NCBI GenBank assembly: GCA_050184415.1 | Contig: JBFXAJ010000020.1 | Span: 1 to 64,000, forward strand | From: JADLGL01 sp050184415 | Lineage (GTDB): Bacteria > Pseudomonadota > Alphaproteobacteria > Rhizobiales > Kaistiaceae | Direction of reading: 5' to 3' | Length of the DNA stretch: 64,000 nucleotides | Shown here: positions 1 through 15,395 of the stretch, in pieces | Numbering within the stretch: position 1 is the stretch's first letter | Layout: each line of letters opens with the position of its first letter | Program-made: the position numbers and the translations under genes | Notes under the pieces: generated by a model | The model's input: the letters and a program-made list of their open reading frames with translations, nothing else | Databases searched by the model: none | Told to the model about the DNA's origin: nothing

Positions 1-65
1 GTGATGTGTCAGTTGCGCGGCGGCGGCTGTCGTCGGCTCGGAGGGCAAGGCAAGCCGCTGCGGTT

Positions 66-230
66 CGAGCCCGGTGCCCCGGGGTCCCAGCTTGCGCTGG
101 GACGGTGTTGGGGTGAGGCTCCGCCATTCCGCGCGCCCGCGAACGTGCGGCGGGCTCCGCGCGTTGTGGTCCGTGGCCGTCGCCCACGCTCCCGTCCCAG
201 CGCAGGCTGGGACCCAGGGCACCGGGCTCG
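66..230. repeat. paired inverted REP-like element downstream of rpoC
   Basis: Two arms of about 38 bases (66-104 and 193-230) are near-perfect reverse complements of each other. Each arm also contains its own short palindrome (84-103 and 194-213, core GTCCCAGC...GCTGGGAC). The arrangement is that of a REP/BIME-type extragenic palindromic pair. It lies beyond the rpoC terminator, and nothing convincing is encoded in bases 1-290 around it. The pairing is seen directly; the REP family assignment is inference. Confidence 0.7.
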
Positions 231-294
231 GACGCGGGCTGACGCCTCCATCCCCGGAGCAACTGCGCCTACCGAGACGCCCGCCAGAAACGCG

Positions 295-321
295 AAGAGC
301 CGCGGCATGGCCGCGGCTCTT
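295..321 (-). terminator. hairpin terminator of the rpoBC operon
   Basis: An 11-bp GC-rich stem (295-305 with 311-321) and a 5-base loop lie 24 bases beyond the rpoC stop on the minus strand. They are followed on that strand by a short T-containing stretch (CGCGTTTCT). The position and stem fit an intrinsic terminator, although the U-tract is poor. Confidence 0.65.
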
Positions 322-344
322 CCTGATCGGAATATGCGTTCCGC

Positions 345-4535
<4,191 letters not shown>

Positions 4536-4621
4536 TCTCCTCGGGCAGCGACCCGACCCCGGAATCCGTTGGGTCGGACGCGCCGCGTTATCGAAAAATC
4601 GCTAGTTCGGCAGGCGGCGGA

Positions 4622-8764
<4,143 letters not shown>

Positions 8765-9097
8765 TGTTCGCTCCTTGGTATTGAACGGCTGTCCGGAAGG
8801 CGCGCGCCAATGCGTGGCCCTCGGGACAACGGTCCGGTTTACGCGTGACTCGTGCGGCGGCCGGCCATCGGGCCTCTTCCGCCGCGGGTGCTACGGGCCG
8901 GCGGTGCCGGCCGGGTGGGTGAAGCAGCCGCAGCTGCATTCGTCCGTCCTATCTGGCGGCTGCGGGCCTGACCCGGACCTAACCGGATCAAGCCCACAAA
9001 CGCTCAACTTGCGATCCGGTGCGGACGTTGCGCCCGCGCCGGGAATTTGCCTCCGATCCCGGATCAGGTCCGAAATCGATCCGACGTCGGCTTTCGC
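8765..9097 (-). other. rplL-rpoB intergenic spacer
   Basis: This 333-base gap lies inside the operon and contains no convincing coding sequence. It is very GC-rich, with short self-complementary stretches around 8860-8935 (GGCC/CCGG-rich). In other proteobacteria the rplL-rpoB gap carries an attenuator and an RNase III processing site. A similar role is plausible here, but no specific structure can be assigned by eye. Confidence 0.4.
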
Positions 9098-9475
9098 CTA
9101 CTTCAGGTCGACCTTGGCGCCGGCGGCCTCGAGCTGCGCCTTGAGCTTGGCAGCCTCGTCCTTGCTGACGGCTTCCTTCACGGTCTTCGGCGCGCCTTCG
9201 ACCAGGTCCTTGGCCTCCTTGAGGCCGAGGCCGGTGATGGCGCGGACTTCCTTGATGACGTTGATCTTCTGCGCGCCGGCATCGGTGAGGACGACGTCGA
9301 ATTCCGTCTTCTCCTCGACCGGAGCCGCGGCAGCAGCACCGCCACCGCCGGCGACGACCGCGACCGGAGCCGCAGCCGAAACGCCCCACTTCTCTTCAAG
9401 CAGCTTCGAGAGCTCCGCGGCCTCGAGGACCGTCAGGCTCGAAAGTTCGTCTACAATCTTCGAAAGATCAGCCAT
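9098..9475 (-). CDS. rplL: 50S ribosomal protein L7/L12
   Basis: This is the ribosomal stalk protein that recruits translation factor GTPases (125 aa). The N-terminal dimerisation domain (MADLSKIVDELSSLTVLEAA) leads into an Ala/Gly-rich hinge around residues 37-55. The globular C-terminal domain contains KINVIKEVRAITGLGLKEAK, the conserved factor-binding helix. It follows rplJ on the minus strand with a 43-base gap, the standard L10-L12 pairing. Confidence 0.99.
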   Translation of the reverse strand: MADLSKIVDELSSLTVLEAAELSKLLEEKWGVSAAAPVAVVAGGGGAAAAAPVEEKTEFDVVLTDAGAQKINVIKEVRAITGLGLKEAKDLVEGAPKTVKEAVSKDEAAKLKAQLEAAGAKVDLK

Positions 9476-9518
9476 TTATATGTTTCCTGTCTGTGTTCGA
9501 ACCAAGTGACCGTGTGTC

Positions 9519-10040
9519 TCAGGCCGCGTCCTTCGTGGCGTAGGCGTTGAACACCCGGGCGAGCTGGGCCGCCGGGGCGCTGACAACCTGCGCGATGCGC
9601 GACGCCGGCGTCTGGATCATGCCGAGCAGCTTCGCGCGCAGTTCATCGAGGGACGGCATCGACGCGAGCGCCTTCACGCCTTCGGCGTTGAGGGTGCTCT
9701 TGCCCATCGCGCCGCCAAGAATCACGAGCTTGTCGTTGGTCTTGGCGAAGTCGGTCGCCACCTTCGCGGCGGCCACGGGATCGCTCGAGAAAGCGACCAG
9801 CGTCGGCCCCTTGAAGAGGTCCCCGATCTGCTCGGCATCAGTGCCGCGAAGGGCCAGCTTGGCGAGGCGGTTCTTGACCACCTTGGTGCCGGCACCCGCA
9901 GCGCGCATGCGCTTGCGAAGGGTCGTCATGTCGGCAACGGTCAGGCCGGCATAGTGGGCAACGACCACCGTACCGGACTGCGAGAACACGGCGTTGAGCT
10001 CCTGTACGAAGGCGCCCTTTTCCGCTTTTTCCACTGCCAT
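9519..10040 (-). CDS. rplJ: 50S ribosomal protein L10
   Basis: This is the stalk base protein that anchors L7/L12 dimers to 23S rRNA (173 aa). The N-terminus (MAVEKAEKGAFVQELNAVF), the GTVVVAHYAGLTVADMTTLRK core and the KVVKNRLAKLAL segment are typical of L10. The C-terminal helix, which binds L12, follows. In bacteria L10 with L12 represses its own operon by binding the rplJ leader, and here a 393-base leader precedes the gene. Confidence 0.98.
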   Translation of the reverse strand: MAVEKAEKGAFVQELNAVFSQSGTVVVAHYAGLTVADMTTLRKRMRAAGAGTKVVKNRLAKLALRGTDAEQIGDLFKGPTLVAFSSDPVAAAKVATDFAKTNDKLVILGGAMGKSTLNAEGVKALASMPSLDELRAKLLGMIQTPASRIAQVVSAPAAQLARVFNAYATKDAA

Positions 10041-10433
10041 TCTCCGTTAGCGACCGGATCTTGCGACCGGACCGCCGGTTAATGTCGGCACAAGGCTCCC
10101 GAGGGATCCCGTGCCGTCTCCAGCCTGTCCGCCCGCGTGCCGTCTCCAGCCGCCAGGCATTGGTTCGAACCGACAGGGCTCCAGCGAACCGGAGAACCAT
10201 CGGCCTTCCCCCGTCTGTGCAGGCCCATCCCCGAGGGGATGGCTTAGGCCGGCGAACCGGAACCTGCAGTCTCGGACAGGACTTCCGGCCATCGGCTGAG
10301 GTTCAGCTTCAGGCCGGTCTTCCGGCCGGCCGGCCCCGAAGGACCGGACGGCAAGCTCAGCTGAAGTCGGATGTTTCCGACCTCAGCAACTCAGAAGCCG
10401 AAAGTCGGATGTTTCCGATTTCGGCAAATTCTC
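10041..10433 (-). promoter_or_regulatory. rplA-rplJ intergenic region, probable L10 leader
   Basis: This 393-base stretch lies between rplA and rplJ with no supportable gene. On the minus strand it starts with two tandem hairpins just beyond the rplA stop and then runs as a GC-rich leader into rplJ. In other bacteria this interval carries the promoter and the L10/L12-binding leader used for autogenous control. The position matches, but I did not resolve a kink-turn by eye. Confidence 0.5.
10360..10425 (-). repeat. two tandem hairpins sharing a 15-base core
   Basis: Two stem-loops lie at 10397-10425 and 10360-10387. Both contain the identical plus-strand core GTCGGATGTTTCCGA, with outer arms extending the stems to about 12 bp. 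The first begins 9 bases after the rplA stop. Neither is followed by a U-run, so RNA processing or transcript stabilisation is as likely as termination. Confidence 0.65.
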
Positions 10434-11156
10434 CTACGCGCCAGCGCCCGCGCCGCCACCGGCGCCGAGCACCGACGCCGGATCGACATGGACGCCGGGG
10501 CCCATGGTCGACGAGATCGCGATGCGATGGACGAACGTGCCCTTGGCGCCGGTCGGCTTCGCCTTCGCGACGGCATCGGCGAACGCACGGATGTTCTCGG
10601 CAAGCGCCGGTCCGGTGAAGCTCGCCTTGCCGACGCCGCCATGGATGATGCCCGCCTTCTCGACGCGGAACTCCACGGCGCCGCCCTTGGCGGCGCGCAC
10701 CGCCTCGGCGACGTCGGGCGTGACGGTGCCCACCTTCGGGTTCGGCATCAGACCGCGCGGGCCGAGCACCTTACCGAGGCGGCCGACGAGCGGCATCATG
10801 TCGGGCGTCGCGATCACGCGGTCGAAATCCATGCGGCCGTTCTGGACCTCGGTGACGAGATCCTCCGCACCGACGACGTCGGCGCCCGCGGCCTGGGCCT
10901 GGGCAGCCTTGTCGGCACGAGCGAACACGGCGACGCGGACCGAGCGGCCCGAGCCGTTCGGGAGCTGGCACACGCCGCGCACCATCTGGTCGGCATGACG
11001 CGGATCGACGCCGAGATTCATCGCGATCTCGACCGTCTCGTCGAACTTCGCGGAAGCGCGGGCCTGGACCAGCGCCACCGCCTCGTCGAGCGGGTAGAGC
11101 TTTTCGCGGTCGATGCCCTCACGGGCGGTGCGCAGACGCTTTCCTGCCTTGGCCAT
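10434..11156 (-). CDS. rplA: 50S ribosomal protein L1
   Basis: This protein forms the L1 stalk of the large subunit and helps release the E-site tRNA (240 aa). Recognisable segments are MAKAGKRLRTAREGIDREKLY, GSGRSVRVAVFA, KVLGPRGLMPNPKVGTVTPD and FVHRIAISSTMGPGVHVD. An ATG at 11156 is used rather than an in-frame upstream start, because MAKAGKR is the family N-terminus and sits 4 bases after the rplK stop codon. Confidence 0.98.
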   Translation of the reverse strand: MAKAGKRLRTAREGIDREKLYPLDEAVALVQARASAKFDETVEIAMNLGVDPRHADQMVRGVCQLPNGSGRSVRVAVFARADKAAQAQAAGADVVGAEDLVTEVQNGRMDFDRVIATPDMMPLVGRLGKVLGPRGLMPNPKVGTVTPDVAEAVRAAKGGAVEFRVEKAGIIHGGVGKASFTGPALAENIRAFADAVAKAKPTGAKGTFVHRIAISSTMGPGVHVDPASVLGAGGGAGAGA

Positions 11157-11160
11157 CGTC

Positions 11161-11589
11161 CTACTCCACCACCTGGAGGCCCATCGAGCGGGCCGAGCCT
11201 TCAACCATGCGCATCGCGGCCTCGACGCTCTCGGCGTTGAGGTCCGGAAGCTTCGCCTGCGCGATCTCGCGAACCTGCGCCTTCGTCACCGAGCCGACCG
11301 AGCCGCGGCCCGGCGTCTTGGAACCGCCCTTGAGGCCCGCCGCCTTCTTCAGGAAGAAGGACACCGGCGGCGTCTTGAGCGCGAAGGTGAAGGACTTGTC
11401 CTGGTAGTAGGTGATGACCACCGGGACCGGCGAGCCCTTCTCCTGGTTCTGGGTCTGCGCGTTGAAGGCCTTGCAGAACTCCATGATGTTGATGCCGCGC
11501 TGGCCAAGCGCGGGACCGATCGGGGGCGACGGCGTCGCCGACCCTGCGGGCACCTGAAGCTTCAGATAGCCCTGGATTTTCTTTGCCAT
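11161..11589 (-). CDS. rplK: 50S ribosomal protein L11
   Basis: This protein organises the GTPase-associated centre of 23S rRNA (142 aa). The N-terminus has MAKKIQGYLKLQVPAGSATP followed by SPPIGPALGQRGINIMEFCKAFN, the proline-rich L11 signature. The C-terminal RNA-binding domain ends with MVEGSARSMGLQV. It is followed within 4 bases by rplA on the same strand. Confidence 0.99.
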   Translation of the reverse strand: MAKKIQGYLKLQVPAGSATPSPPIGPALGQRGINIMEFCKAFNAQTQNQEKGSPVPVVITYYQDKSFTFALKTPPVSFFLKKAAGLKGGSKTPGRGSVGSVTKAQVREIAQAKLPDLNAESVEAAMRMVEGSARSMGLQVVE

Positions 11590-11692
11590 CTTCCGTTCCT
11601 CTAAAGCGCCGGCCTAAAGCGGCCGGCTTCGGGAATGGCGTGGTCCGGGCGACAGGCGTTGGCAGCGCCCTACCCTCCCACACCGCGAACGG

Positions 11693-12223
11693 TCAGAGTT
11701 TCTCGACCTGACCGTATTCGAGCTCGACCGGAGTGGCTCTTCCGAAGATCGACACGGCCACCTTGAGCCGTGCGCGCTCCTCGTCGATTTCCTCCACGAG
11801 CCCGTTGAACGACGCGAACGGGCCGTCCGCCACGCGGACCTGCTCGCCGACGTCGAAGCTGATCGACGGCTTCGGGCGCTCGACGCCCTCCTGCACCTGC
11901 TGCAGGATGTGCATGGCCTCGCGCTCGGAGATCGGCACCGGACGCGAATCCGCCCCGAGGAAGCCGGTGACCTTCGGGGTGTTCTTGATGAGGTGATAGG
12001 CCTCGTCGGTCATCGCCATCTTGACGAGGACGTAGCCGGGGAAAAACTTCCGCTCGGCGTCGACCTTCCGGCCGCGACGGACCTCCACGACCTTCTCGGT
12101 CGGGACCAGGATCTCGTCGAAAAGGTTGGAAAGGCCCGTCTGCTGGGCCTTCTCGCGGATCGATTCCGCGACCTTCTTCTCGAAGTTCGAATAGGCGTGA
12201 ACGATGTACCAGCGCTTGTCCAA
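11693..12223 (-). CDS. nusG: transcription termination/antitermination protein NusG
   Basis: NusG couples RNA polymerase to Rho or to the ribosome (176 aa). The NGN domain begins RWYIVHAYSNFEKKVAESIR. The C-terminal KOW domain is visible as FDVGEQVRVADGPFASFNGLVEEI. The start is TTG at 12223. The only earlier in-frame codons follow the secE stop (TAG at 12238-12236), and an AGGGAG Shine-Dalgarno overlaps that stop at good spacing. Confidence 0.96.
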   Translation of the reverse strand: MDKRWYIVHAYSNFEKKVAESIREKAQQTGLSNLFDEILVPTEKVVEVRRGRKVDAERKFFPGYVLVKMAMTDEAYHLIKNTPKVTGFLGADSRPVPISEREAMHILQQVQEGVERPKPSISFDVGEQVRVADGPFASFNGLVEEIDEERARLKVAVSIFGRATPVELEYGQVEKL

Positions 12224-12235
12224 TGGCAGGGCTCC

Positions 12236-12436
12236 CTACGTGCCGATGCCGAGCAGCGTCCGGACGCCAAGGCCGAGCAACTGGTCCACGGCCAGGAAGA
12301 ACAGCGCCGCGATCGTCGCGAAGACGAGCACCATGATGGTGCTGATGACGACCTCGCGCCGGGACGGCCAAACGACTTTGGCGACCTCGGCCCGCACTTG
12401 CTGCAGGAAGGTGAAGGGGTTTGTTCTCGCGGCCAT
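12236..12436 (-). CDS. secE: preprotein translocase subunit SecE
   Basis: This is the small clamp subunit of the SecYEG translocon in the inner membrane (66 aa). It has the conserved amphipathic segment FLQQVRAEVAKVVWPSRREV followed by a single membrane helix (STIMVLVFATIAALFFLAVDQLL). This is the single-helix form usual outside enterobacteria. The ATG at 12436 is preferred over a TTG 12 bases upstream. nusG begins 12 bases downstream. Confidence 0.96.
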   Translation of the reverse strand: MAARTNPFTFLQQVRAEVAKVVWPSRREVVISTIMVLVFATIAALFFLAVDQLLGLGVRTLLGIGT

Positions 12437-12552
12437 TGATTTGCTCAAGCCATCAAGGCGCGCAAACGCAATCGGTCCGCGCGCCTCTCGTGGTCTCCCT
12501 ACATAGGACCACCGGGCCGCTAACTCAACCCCCTAAATCCACATGAAGGAGA

Positions 12553-12628
12553 TGGCAGGGGCGGAGGGACTCGAACCCCCGGCCACCGGTTTTGGAGACC
12601 GGTGCTCTACCAACTGAGCTACACCCCT
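12553..12628 (-). tRNA. tRNA-Trp (CCA)
   Basis: A full cloverleaf reads on the minus strand: acceptor AGGGGTG paired with CGCCCCT, D-arm GCTCAGTTGGTAGAGC, anticodon loop CTCCAAA giving CCA, T-arm GGGGGTTCGAGTCCCTC, discriminator G and an encoded CCA end. It sits directly upstream of secE, as in other alphaproteobacteria. Confidence 0.97.
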
Positions 12629-12712
12629 ATGAGCGACCACCGTATGACGGCGCCGCGGGCCGTACCTCTAGTCGAGGACGTGCCCGCACTTCAAGCGGAA
12701 GTACGACGACCG

Positions 12713-13324
12713 CTAGATTGCAGGGAGATCGACCAGCGTGAAGGCGAACTCCGCCGGCGCGACGGCCGGAACGAGACGTTCGTTTCCAGGGCGGACGAAC
12801 GTCCGCGCGAAACCGTCTGGACTGGGATCGAGGTGAACGTACGTCTGGCGGCGCACCGCGTCGATGACCCAGAGTTCGCGGACGCCGAAATGGGCGTAGG
12901 TCGGCGGCTTCCGCCGAAGGTCGTAGTCGAGCGACGAATCGGCGACTTCGACCACCAGCAGGATGTCAGGCCCTTCGACCTCCTTGAGAGGTCTGTCGGT
13001 CCGGAACACGATGAAGTCCGGCTCGAGATAATTGTACGGGTCGAGCCTCAGCCCCGTCTCGGGAGCGAATGCAAAGCCATCAGGCGCTGCCCGGCCCCAA
13101 AGGAGATTGAGCGCGACCTTGATCTGCTCGTGCCGCGACCCCTTGGCCGACATCGGTACGATTTCCCCCCCGACGAGCTCGAGCCGCTCGTCATGCCCCA
13201 CGATCCCGGCCGCTTCCATCGCCTCGAGGTCGTCGATCGTGAAGGCGCGCCTCGGCAGGCCTTCCGCGGCCTGCGAGACCTGAACGGTCGTCACGTCCTG
13301 GGGTCGGGAGAACGGCGCATTCAT
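12713..13324 (-). CDS. Uma2 family (DUF820) nuclease-like protein, copy 1
   Basis: This is a Uma2/DUF820 protein of the PD-(D/E)XK nuclease fold (203 aa). The core is visible as YLEPDFIVF, then LLVVEVADSSLDYDLRRKPPTY, then FGVRELWVIDAVRR. These hold the acidic residues and Lys expected of the fold. Its cellular role is unknown; the family is often called a putative restriction endonuclease. The start ATG at 13324 matches the N-terminus (MNAPFSR) of the neighbouring paralogue. Together with that paralogue it lies between tRNA-Gly and tRNA-Trp, where tuf is normally found. Confidence 0.85.
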   Translation of the reverse strand: MNAPFSRPQDVTTVQVSQAAEGLPRRAFTIDDLEAMEAAGIVGHDERLELVGGEIVPMSAKGSRHEQIKVALNLLWGRAAPDGFAFAPETGLRLDPYNYLEPDFIVFRTDRPLKEVEGPDILLVVEVADSSLDYDLRRKPPTYAHFGVRELWVIDAVRRQTYVHLDPSPDGFARTFVRPGNERLVPAVAPAEFAFTLVDLPAI

Positions 13325-13419
13325 AAGGACAATGTAGTCCCGCGACGCTGATGGCGCCAGCAAGGCCGCGCCAAGTCTAACGGCCGTTCGGAGCCGTGGG
13401 AGTGTCTACGGTCATCGCT

Positions 13420-14031
13420 CTAGACTTCCGGCAGGGCCGCGAGAGTGAGAGCAAAGTCCGCCGGCGCAGTAACCGGCACCAGGCGGTCGGACTCCTGATG
13501 GGTCGTCACCATCCCGTAGCCCCCCGGACCGACATCCGTGTGTACGTGGATCACGCGGCGGACGGCATCGACGACCCACAATTCGCGGACGCCATAGGCG
13601 GCGTAGATCAGGGGCTTCCGTCGAAGGTCATAATCAATCGACGAATCGGCAATCTCGACCGCCAGGAGAACGTTCGGTCCCTTCAGGGCAGGCAGTTTCA
13701 CGTCCGTGCGATAAATAATGAAGTCGGGCTCAAGGTAGGTGTGCTCATCGAGCCGAAGTCCCGTTTCGGACGCGACCATGTAGCCTACCGGCCGGGCGCT
13801 GCCCCACGCGGCCGCGATCCCGACCTTGATGATCTCGTGGCGTGACCCCTTCGGCGACATCGGCACGATCTCTCCACCAAGGACCTCAAGGCGTTCATCC
13901 ATGGGGATGATGCCAGCCGCCGTCATCGCCTCCACGTCCGAGATCGTGAATGCACGGCGGGCCAGACCTTCGGCCGCCTGCGAGACAGGAACCGCGCCGG
14001 CATCCTGGGATCGGGAGAAAGGTGCGTTCAT
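13420..14031 (-). CDS. Uma2 family (DUF820) nuclease-like protein, copy 2
   Basis: This tandem paralogue of the adjacent Uma2 gene (203 aa) has the same N-terminus (MNAPFSRSQDAGAVPVSQAA) and the same core (YLEPDFIIYRTD, VLLAVEIADSSIDYDLRRK, YGVRELWVVDAVRR). The nuclease-fold residues appear intact in both copies. The 95-base gap and shared orientation point to local duplication. Function is unknown. A toxin partner or methyltransferase that would suggest a restriction system is not adjacent. Confidence 0.85.
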   Translation of the reverse strand: MNAPFSRSQDAGAVPVSQAAEGLARRAFTISDVEAMTAAGIIPMDERLEVLGGEIVPMSPKGSRHEIIKVGIAAAWGSARPVGYMVASETGLRLDEHTYLEPDFIIYRTDVKLPALKGPNVLLAVEIADSSIDYDLRRKPLIYAAYGVRELWVVDAVRRVIHVHTDVGPGGYGMVTTHQESDRLVPVTAPADFALTLAALPEV

Positions 14032-14093
14032 GCCACCAATCTAGGGCATCGCATCGCCGGTCACCAGCCTCGCAACGGCCGCCGGGCGGGCGC

Positions 14094-14167
14094 TGGAGCG
14101 GGTGAAGGGAATCGAACCCTCGTCATCAGCTTGGAAGGCTGTTGCTCTACCATTGAGCTACACCCGC
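14094..14167 (-). tRNA. tRNA-Gly (TCC)
   Basis: The minus-strand cloverleaf has acceptor GCGGGTG/CACCCGC, D-arm GCTCAATGGTAGAGC, anticodon loop CTTCCAA giving TCC, T-arm GAGGGTTCGATTCCCTT, discriminator T and an encoded CCA. It forms a short cluster with tRNA-Tyr upstream. Confidence 0.97.
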
Positions 14168-14246
14168 GCACCGACCGCAGAAGGACAGGAGACGGCCCCG
14201 CAAATCAAGGGCACCTCGAAGTCCGCTGCTCAACCGCGATCATAAA

Positions 14247-14332
14247 TGGTGGGAGAGGTAGGACTCGAACCTACGAAGGCGTTCGCCAGCGGATTTACAG
14301 TCCGCCCCCTTTGCCACTCGGGACACTCTCCC
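14247..14332 (-). tRNA. tRNA-Tyr (GTA)
   Basis: This 86-base class II tRNA has acceptor GGGAGAG paired with CTCTCCC, anticodon loop CTGTAAA giving GTA, a long variable arm (GCTGGCGAACGCC region), T-arm TAGGTTCGAGTCCTA, discriminator A and an encoded CCA. The long variable arm fits Tyr. Confidence 0.97.
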
Positions 14333-14525
14333 ATCCTGCCTGCTCGTCGCAGGGATCCGGGACGGCGAAAAACCAGATCGCCTAGGCGGCGGCGCTTCGC
14401 TGTGGCGGGTGTTATGGCGATGCGCCCTACCCCTGTCAACGCGCCCGCCGCGGCCTTTTCGCGTGCTTCGGACACGTCTTCGCGCCCCGCTTTGCCGCCG
14501 CCCGTGCGGATCATATAAGCCACTG

Positions 14526-15329
14526 ATGAACCAGCGCCAGCGCCCCAGACCGCCCCATCGCGACAGCGGACGTCCACGGCACGGGCAGCGGCAGAGCGAC
14601 CGGCGCAGCGAGAGCTACTTCCTCTTCGGGCTGCACTCCGTCGCCGCCGCGCTGGGCAACCCGCGGCGCTCGGTGCTGCGGCTCCTCGCCACCGAAAATG
14701 CCGCTCACCGGCTGGCCGAGATGGGCGTCGCCGTTGCGCCGCCGATCGAGTCGGTATCACCAAAGGACCTCGACCGCCTTCTTGGACCCGAGACGGTCCA
14801 TCAGGGGATCGCGGTGGAGGTGGAACCGTTGCCGTCGCCCGAGCTCGACGAGATTGCCTCTGAGGGGCGGCTCGTGCTCGTCCTCGACCAGGTGACCGAC
14901 CCTCACAATGTCGGCGCGATCCTGCGCTCGGCGGCCGCGATGGCCGCCGACGCCGTCATCGTCACGGCGCGGCATTCGCCGGCGGAAACCGGGGTCCTCG
15001 CGAAATCCGCCTCGGGCGCGCTCGATGTGGTGCCGCTGGTCGTCGTTCCGAACCTCGCGCGGGCGCTGACCGATCTCGGCGACGCCGGCTTCTTCCGGAT
15101 CGGTCTCGACTCGGATGGGGCGACGGACCTCGAAGATGCCTTTGGTCCCGACAGGATCGCTCTCGTCCTCGGCGCCGAGGGCAAGGGCCTTCGCCATCTG
15201 ACGCGCGAGACCTGCGACGTGGTCGCCCGCCTGTCGCTCCCCGGCGCCCTCCACAGCCTCAACGTCTCGAATGCCGCCGCCCTCGCCCTTTACCTCGCCC
15301 GGAAGTCCATCGGTACGCCCGGCAGCTAG
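14526..15329 (+). CDS. rlmB: 23S rRNA (guanosine-2'-O-)-methyltransferase RlmB
   Basis: This SpoU/TrmH-family SAM-dependent 2'-O-ribose methyltransferase (267 aa) is expected to modify the 23S rRNA peptidyl-transferase loop. It has an N-terminal substrate-binding domain (YFLFGLHSVAAALGNPRRSV). The trefoil-knot SPOUT motifs follow: DQVTDPHNVGAILRSAAAMA, ALVLGAEGKGLRHLTRETC and IPL-type LSLPGALHSLNVSNAAALAL. The N-terminal 30 residues are basic and low in complexity. The ATG at 14526 is used because upstream in-frame sequence overlaps the tRNA region and looks non-coding. Confidence 0.94.
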   Translation: MNQRQRPRPPHRDSGRPRHGQRQSDRRSESYFLFGLHSVAAALGNPRRSVLRLLATENAAHRLAEMGVAVAPPIESVSPKDLDRLLGPETVHQGIAVEVEPLPSPELDEIASEGRLVLVLDQVTDPHNVGAILRSAAAMAADAVIVTARHSPAETGVLAKSASGALDVVPLVVVPNLARALTDLGDAGFFRIGLDSDGATDLEDAFGPDRIALVLGAEGKGLRHLTRETCDVVARLSLPGALHSLNVSNAAALALYLARKSIGTPGS

Positions 15330-15395
15330 CGTCCTCCGCGCCAAGCGGCTTTAGTAAGGGTGCCGCAGCATGCGGGCTGGAGGGAAAGCAATACG

